This document shows, in pieces, positions 6,767 through 8,372 of a DNA stretch of 8,372 nucleotides (positions are counted from its first letter, which is position 1; every line of letters begins with the position of its first letter). The stretch covers positions 1 to 8,372 of the forward strand of contig CAMVHY010000047.1 of the NCBI GenBank assembly GCA_947167415.1. The letters run 5' to 3'. A program made the translations under genes and the position numbers. The notes under the pieces were generated by a model that did not search any database, had not been told where the DNA came from, and worked only from the letters and a program-made list of their open reading frames with translations. This stretch comes from an uncultured Clostridia bacterium (GTDB taxonomy: Bacteria > Bacillota > Clostridia > Lachnospirales > CAMVHY01).

Positions 6767-7768
6767 TCACATAAACTTAGTTCTTATTATATTAACCAAT
6801 CGTTTTTTTAATAATTTTTGTTTTTCCGTTTCAAGTTCACGAAAAACACTATAAATATCAGCTCGATCTTTTTTTATGTTTTTATATTTGCCGCGTGCTT
6901 CTTCTGAATTTGCATTATTTTTACAAGCTTGTTTATATCCACGAAATAAATTATTACATGAATACCAAATATGTTTAAGATCTTTTTCTAAAGATATCAC
7001 ATAACCCATATTCAATCTGAATTTTTTTGCTTCATCGGAATTATTCTTAAGATCAAAAAATTCTTTTGGATCAAAATCGAAATAGCTGTAAACAAATTTT
7101 TCACTTTTTTCATATTTTTCTGTCCAGTCAATAGCAACTTTTTCGTCTAAATTGTTTACTTGACCATTTCTTAAAATTCCAATTTTTTCCCCCATTAGAT
7201 CAATTTTTATTGGAAAATAATCCATGTATTTATGATATGTACCAAAATTAAAATATTGGTCAATAAATCTATCGAGATTTGGAACTCGCCAATCAACTTT
7301 ATTGTTTATGTTGTTCCGTAAATAATATTTTTTTATAAATAAATCACCAATAGTGTATGCAGGGTTATCTTCATAGTCATAAAGCATTTTGTTGCCAAAA
7401 CGAAGAATACCATCAAAAATGATATCAATTAGATTGATGGTATATTGTTTTAAATTATCATCGATATTATTTTTATCTAAAACTGGTATTAATTTGTCAA
7501 ATACCTCTCCATAAAACTTTTTTAAAAAATCAAACGCCTGGTCATCTATTTGATAAACGGAAAAAAACTTTACATTTGCTTCCATAAGATTTGATAGAGC
7601 TGAATTCAAATTTAAATTTCCATCCTGTTGATTTGATTGGAAATTCTCGATAGCAGTGAATAACAATTTTTTCTTGTGTTCCATAATATTTTTTATAATA
7701 TCGAAAATTGTATTTGTAATTATTTGCTGTTGGTTTAAGTTCGTGTCCTCAACAAACGTTTTGCTCAT
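6767..7768 (-). CDS. Middle region of the longer paralogue (second frame segment), unknown function
   Basis: The segment gives 333 residues from ATG 7768 and is soluble, with charged and asparagine-rich helical stretches and no membrane segment. I do not recognise a domain. Its last ~65 residues align weakly but collinearly with residues ~100-160 of the intact paralogue (KYKNIKKDRADIYS against LYNLVKEHRGLIYT), just before the point where the next frame continues the match. The ATG lacks any Shine-Dalgarno sequence; the preceding bases are pyrimidine- and A/T-rich. The frame is open 31 codons further up, to a TGA at 7862-7864, with no ATG, GTG or TTG in between, so it enters the end of the previous segment. 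Both ends thus look like frame breaks rather than gene boundaries. It could still be an independent, poorly translated gene. Confidence 0.55.
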   Translation of the reverse strand: MSKTFVEDTNLNQQQIITNTIFDIIKNIMEHKKKLLFTAIENFQSNQQDGNLNLNSALSNLMEANVKFFSVYQIDDQAFDFLKKFYGEVFDKLIPVLDKNNIDDNLKQYTINLIDIIFDGILRFGNKMLYDYEDNPAYTIGDLFIKKYYLRNNINNKVDWRVPNLDRFIDQYFNFGTYHKYMDYFPIKIDLMGEKIGILRNGQVNNLDEKVAIDWTEKYEKSEKFVYSYFDFDPKEFFDLKNNSDEAKKFRLNMGYVISLEKDLKHIWYSCNNLFRGYKQACKNNANSEEARGKYKNIKKDRADIYSVFRELETEKQKLLKKRLVNIIRTKFM

Positions 7769-7826
7769 ATTATTTAATTGTGAAAGAGTAGTAGATATTA
7801 TTTGCCACGATACATAAACATATTTT

Positions 7827-8144
7827 TCATCGGCAAATTTTGACTGATTGTTTTTTGTCTCTCAACAAATTGTCAAGAGTTTCAATTAGCTTATCCATAT
7901 TATCTTTTATTTCGTTGGCCTCCGTTATGTTTTTTTCTTTGTTCTGTATTTCTTGGATAACATTTAATACTTTTTGAATCTCTTGGTCAAAATTTACTTC
8001 AACTTGATTTTCATTTACAAAAACAATTTCAGTTTCACCATTGCCGATCTCATTTTTAATTATATCAATACCATCAAGTCTCAATTCACTTGCGCCGTCT
8101 TCTTCTCTGTTAATATTTTCTGATCCCAAGTTTTCTTCCATCAT
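7827..8144 (-). CDS. Acidic coiled-coil N-terminal segment of the longer paralogue (first frame segment)
   Basis: The 105-residue product is acidic. A variable head rich in Glu, Asp and Asn (1-50) is followed by a helix with heptad-like hydrophobic spacing from about 50 to 98 (IQKVLNVIQEIQ through MDKLIETLDNLL). No family is recognised. A strong Shine-Dalgarno GAGGTG at 8156-8151 is six bases before ATG 8144; a second ATG follows at 8141. The GTG at 8153-8151 is part of this site and not a likely start. A good promoter lies just upstream. The last residues (VKICR) differ in character from the rest, and a one-base slip in the AAAAAA or AAAA runs at 7836-7858 would join the frame to the middle segment, giving KFADEKYVYVSWQIIS. 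It is therefore probably the N-terminus of a larger protein, but a free-standing small protein is possible. Confidence 0.6.
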   Translation of the reverse strand: MMEENLGSENINREEDGASELRLDGIDIIKNEIGNGETEIVFVNENQVEVNFDQEIQKVLNVIQEIQNKEKNITEANEIKDNMDKLIETLDNLLRDKKQSVKICR

Positions 8145-8150
8145 TACTAT

Positions 8151-8156
8151 CACCTC
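8151..8156 (-). promoter_or_regulatory. Ribosome binding site deciding the start at 8144
   Basis: GAGGTG on the minus strand stands six bases before ATG 8144 and nine before ATG 8141. It overlaps the in-frame GTG at 8153, which rules that GTG out as a sensible start. It is the only convincing ribosome site in the 6067-8144 locus. Confidence 0.75.
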
Positions 8157-8173
8157 GTTTTATTATCGTATTA

Positions 8174-8202
8174 ATTATATCAATACCAAAAATAAAACTC
8201 AA
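8174..8202 (-). promoter_or_regulatory. Sigma-A-type promoter of the longer paralogue locus
   Basis: On the minus strand TTGAGT (-35, 8202-8197), a 17-base spacer and a perfect TATAAT (-10, 8179-8174). Transcription would begin near 8167, leaving a leader of about 23 bases before ATG 8144. The -35 box is 33 bases from the insertion-sequence junction at 8236-8239, so the promoter is outside the element. Confidence 0.8.
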
Positions 8203-8235
8203 TATATATGATAAATTTATTTGTATAAAATTTTG

Positions 8236-8262
8236 GCTAGGCAGCGTTTACATAAAAAGCAA
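8236..8262 (-). mobile_element. Terminal end of an IS5-family insertion sequence with candidate target duplication CTAG
   Basis: CTAG at 8236-8239 fits the YTAR target preference of the IS5 subgroup, and the element would begin with GCAGCGTTTACATAAAAAGC from 8240, just past the transposase stop at 8248-8250. The other end is outside the window, so neither the inverted repeat nor the duplication can be confirmed, and the exact boundary could be a few bases either way. Confidence 0.5.
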
Positions 8263-8372
8263 GTTAAAAATAAAAGCGATGAAAATGGTAGAAATAGAAA
8301 TAAAATCAAGCTTATCGTAACGAGTAAAAACTTTTCTAAAACGTTTCAATCTCAGGAAATATCGCTCGATAT
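8248..8372 (-). CDS. IS5-family transposase, C-terminal fragment (cut by window edge)
   Basis: The minus-strand frame entering at 8370 and ending with TAA at 8250-8248 encodes the last 40 residues of a DDE transposase. The pattern IERYFLRLKRFRKVFTRYDKLD is the diagnostic end of IS5-family enzymes. It has the catalytic Glu (second residue, in the E-RYF/ENxF motif) followed by the conserved R/K-rich LKRFR...TRYDK segment, then a hydrophobic tail. Such enzymes cut and paste the element using three acidic residues; only the last is visible. The remainder lies beyond 8372, so I cannot tell whether the element is intact or split into two frames as in the IS427 subgroup. It is transcribed in the same direction as the accessory genes and points toward them. 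Confidence 0.85.
   Translation of the reverse strand, partial: IERYFLRLKRFRKVFTRYDKLDFISISTIFIAFIFNLLFM

Larger units (their letters stand above)
4605..6783 (-). repeat. Tandem gene duplication: two copies of the membrane/cysteine C-terminal region
   Basis: The copy at 4605 to ~5385 and the copy at 6067-6783 are direct repeats still recognisable at DNA level. The best block is 24 identical bases at 4724-4747 and 6171-6194, inside the codons for KPKSAWEH. Each copy is followed by a hairpin with a GCC/GGC core. The N-terminal parts differ in length and are not visibly related at DNA level. Confidence 0.75.
6067..8144 (-). pseudogene. Reconstructed single gene (~690 codons) broken by two +1 frameshifts
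   Basis: Three consecutive minus-strand frames form one unit with one promoter (8174-8202), one good ribosome binding site (8151-8156) and one terminator (6002-6023). The middle frame has no start codon within its upstream extension into the first, and the third continues homology to the intact paralogue upstream of its only start candidate. Joining the frames by skipping one base between 7864 and 7827, and one between 6786 and 6767, yields an uninterrupted protein: acidic coiled coil, soluble middle region, two hydrophobic zones and a cysteine-containing tail. That equals the intact 417-residue protein plus roughly 270 extra N-terminal residues. Causes could be true decay, consensus errors in homopolymers (plausible at the first site, less so at the second), or recoding. 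I see no known +1 recoding signal. Confidence 0.6.

Noticed and set aside
6767..6786. Programmed +1 frameshift as the main explanation for the second junction
   Set aside because: No recognised +1 signal (such as CUU-UGA type or a preceding Shine-Dalgarno-like stimulator) is present, and a second similar break exists in the same gene, so mutation or sequence error is simpler.
7828..7830. Ten-codon ATG frame overlapping the stop of the 105-codon segment (ATGA overlap)
   Set aside because: Too short to support, with no ribosome site; it falls in the region better explained by a frame break.
1..8372. CRISPR arrays, tRNA or rRNA genes, riboswitches
   Set aside because: No regularly spaced repeats, no cloverleaf-like or rRNA-like conserved sequence, and no leader long enough for a riboswitch before the mapped starts was seen on either strand.

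Overview
The window comes from a very AT-rich bacterium, most likely a low-GC member of the Bacillota (Clostridia or Negativicutes-like). The evidence is the housekeeping block priA-def-fmt followed by a YugP-type zinc metallopeptidase, an order known from that phylum. Tryptophan is encoded by TGG and TGA acts only as stop, which argues against a Mollicute code. The phylum call rests on gene order and composition, not on a marker-gene search.

Layout. Positions 1-356 hold no intact gene. The first ~53 bases, read on the minus strand, look like a scrap of an IS5-type transposase N-terminal region. Positions 357-4543 carry a compact plus-strand operon: primosomal helicase PriA, peptide deformylase, methionyl-tRNA formyltransferase and a membrane zinc protease. 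A long A/T-flanked hairpin at 4571-4606 ends it and also serves the convergent gene on the other side.

Positions 4605-8202 are an accessory block, all on the minus strand. It holds an intact 417-residue membrane protein of a family I do not recognise (4605-5858), with its own promoter. Upstream of that is a longer relative lying across three consecutive reading frames (6067-8144). The longer locus has one promoter (8174-8202), one ribosome binding site and one terminator (6002-6023). Reading frames and homology to the intact paralogue show it was probably a single gene of about 690 codons, now broken by two +1 shifts (real mutations, assembly errors or, less likely, recoding). The two copies share hydrophobic segments and a cysteine-containing C-terminal region at 50-60% identity by eye.

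Positions 8236-8372 hold one end of an IS5-family element: the last 40 codons of its transposase, the terminal sequence, and a CTAG tetranucleotide at the junction. The accessory block therefore abuts a mobile element on one side and may have an IS remnant beyond priA on the other.

How the genes work together. Fmt formylates initiator Met-tRNA and Def removes the formyl group from new proteins, so they act at opposite ends of the same cycle. PriA (replication restart) and the protease are linked by operon position only. The accessory pair has no assignable function. It is the part of the window most likely to be undescribed.
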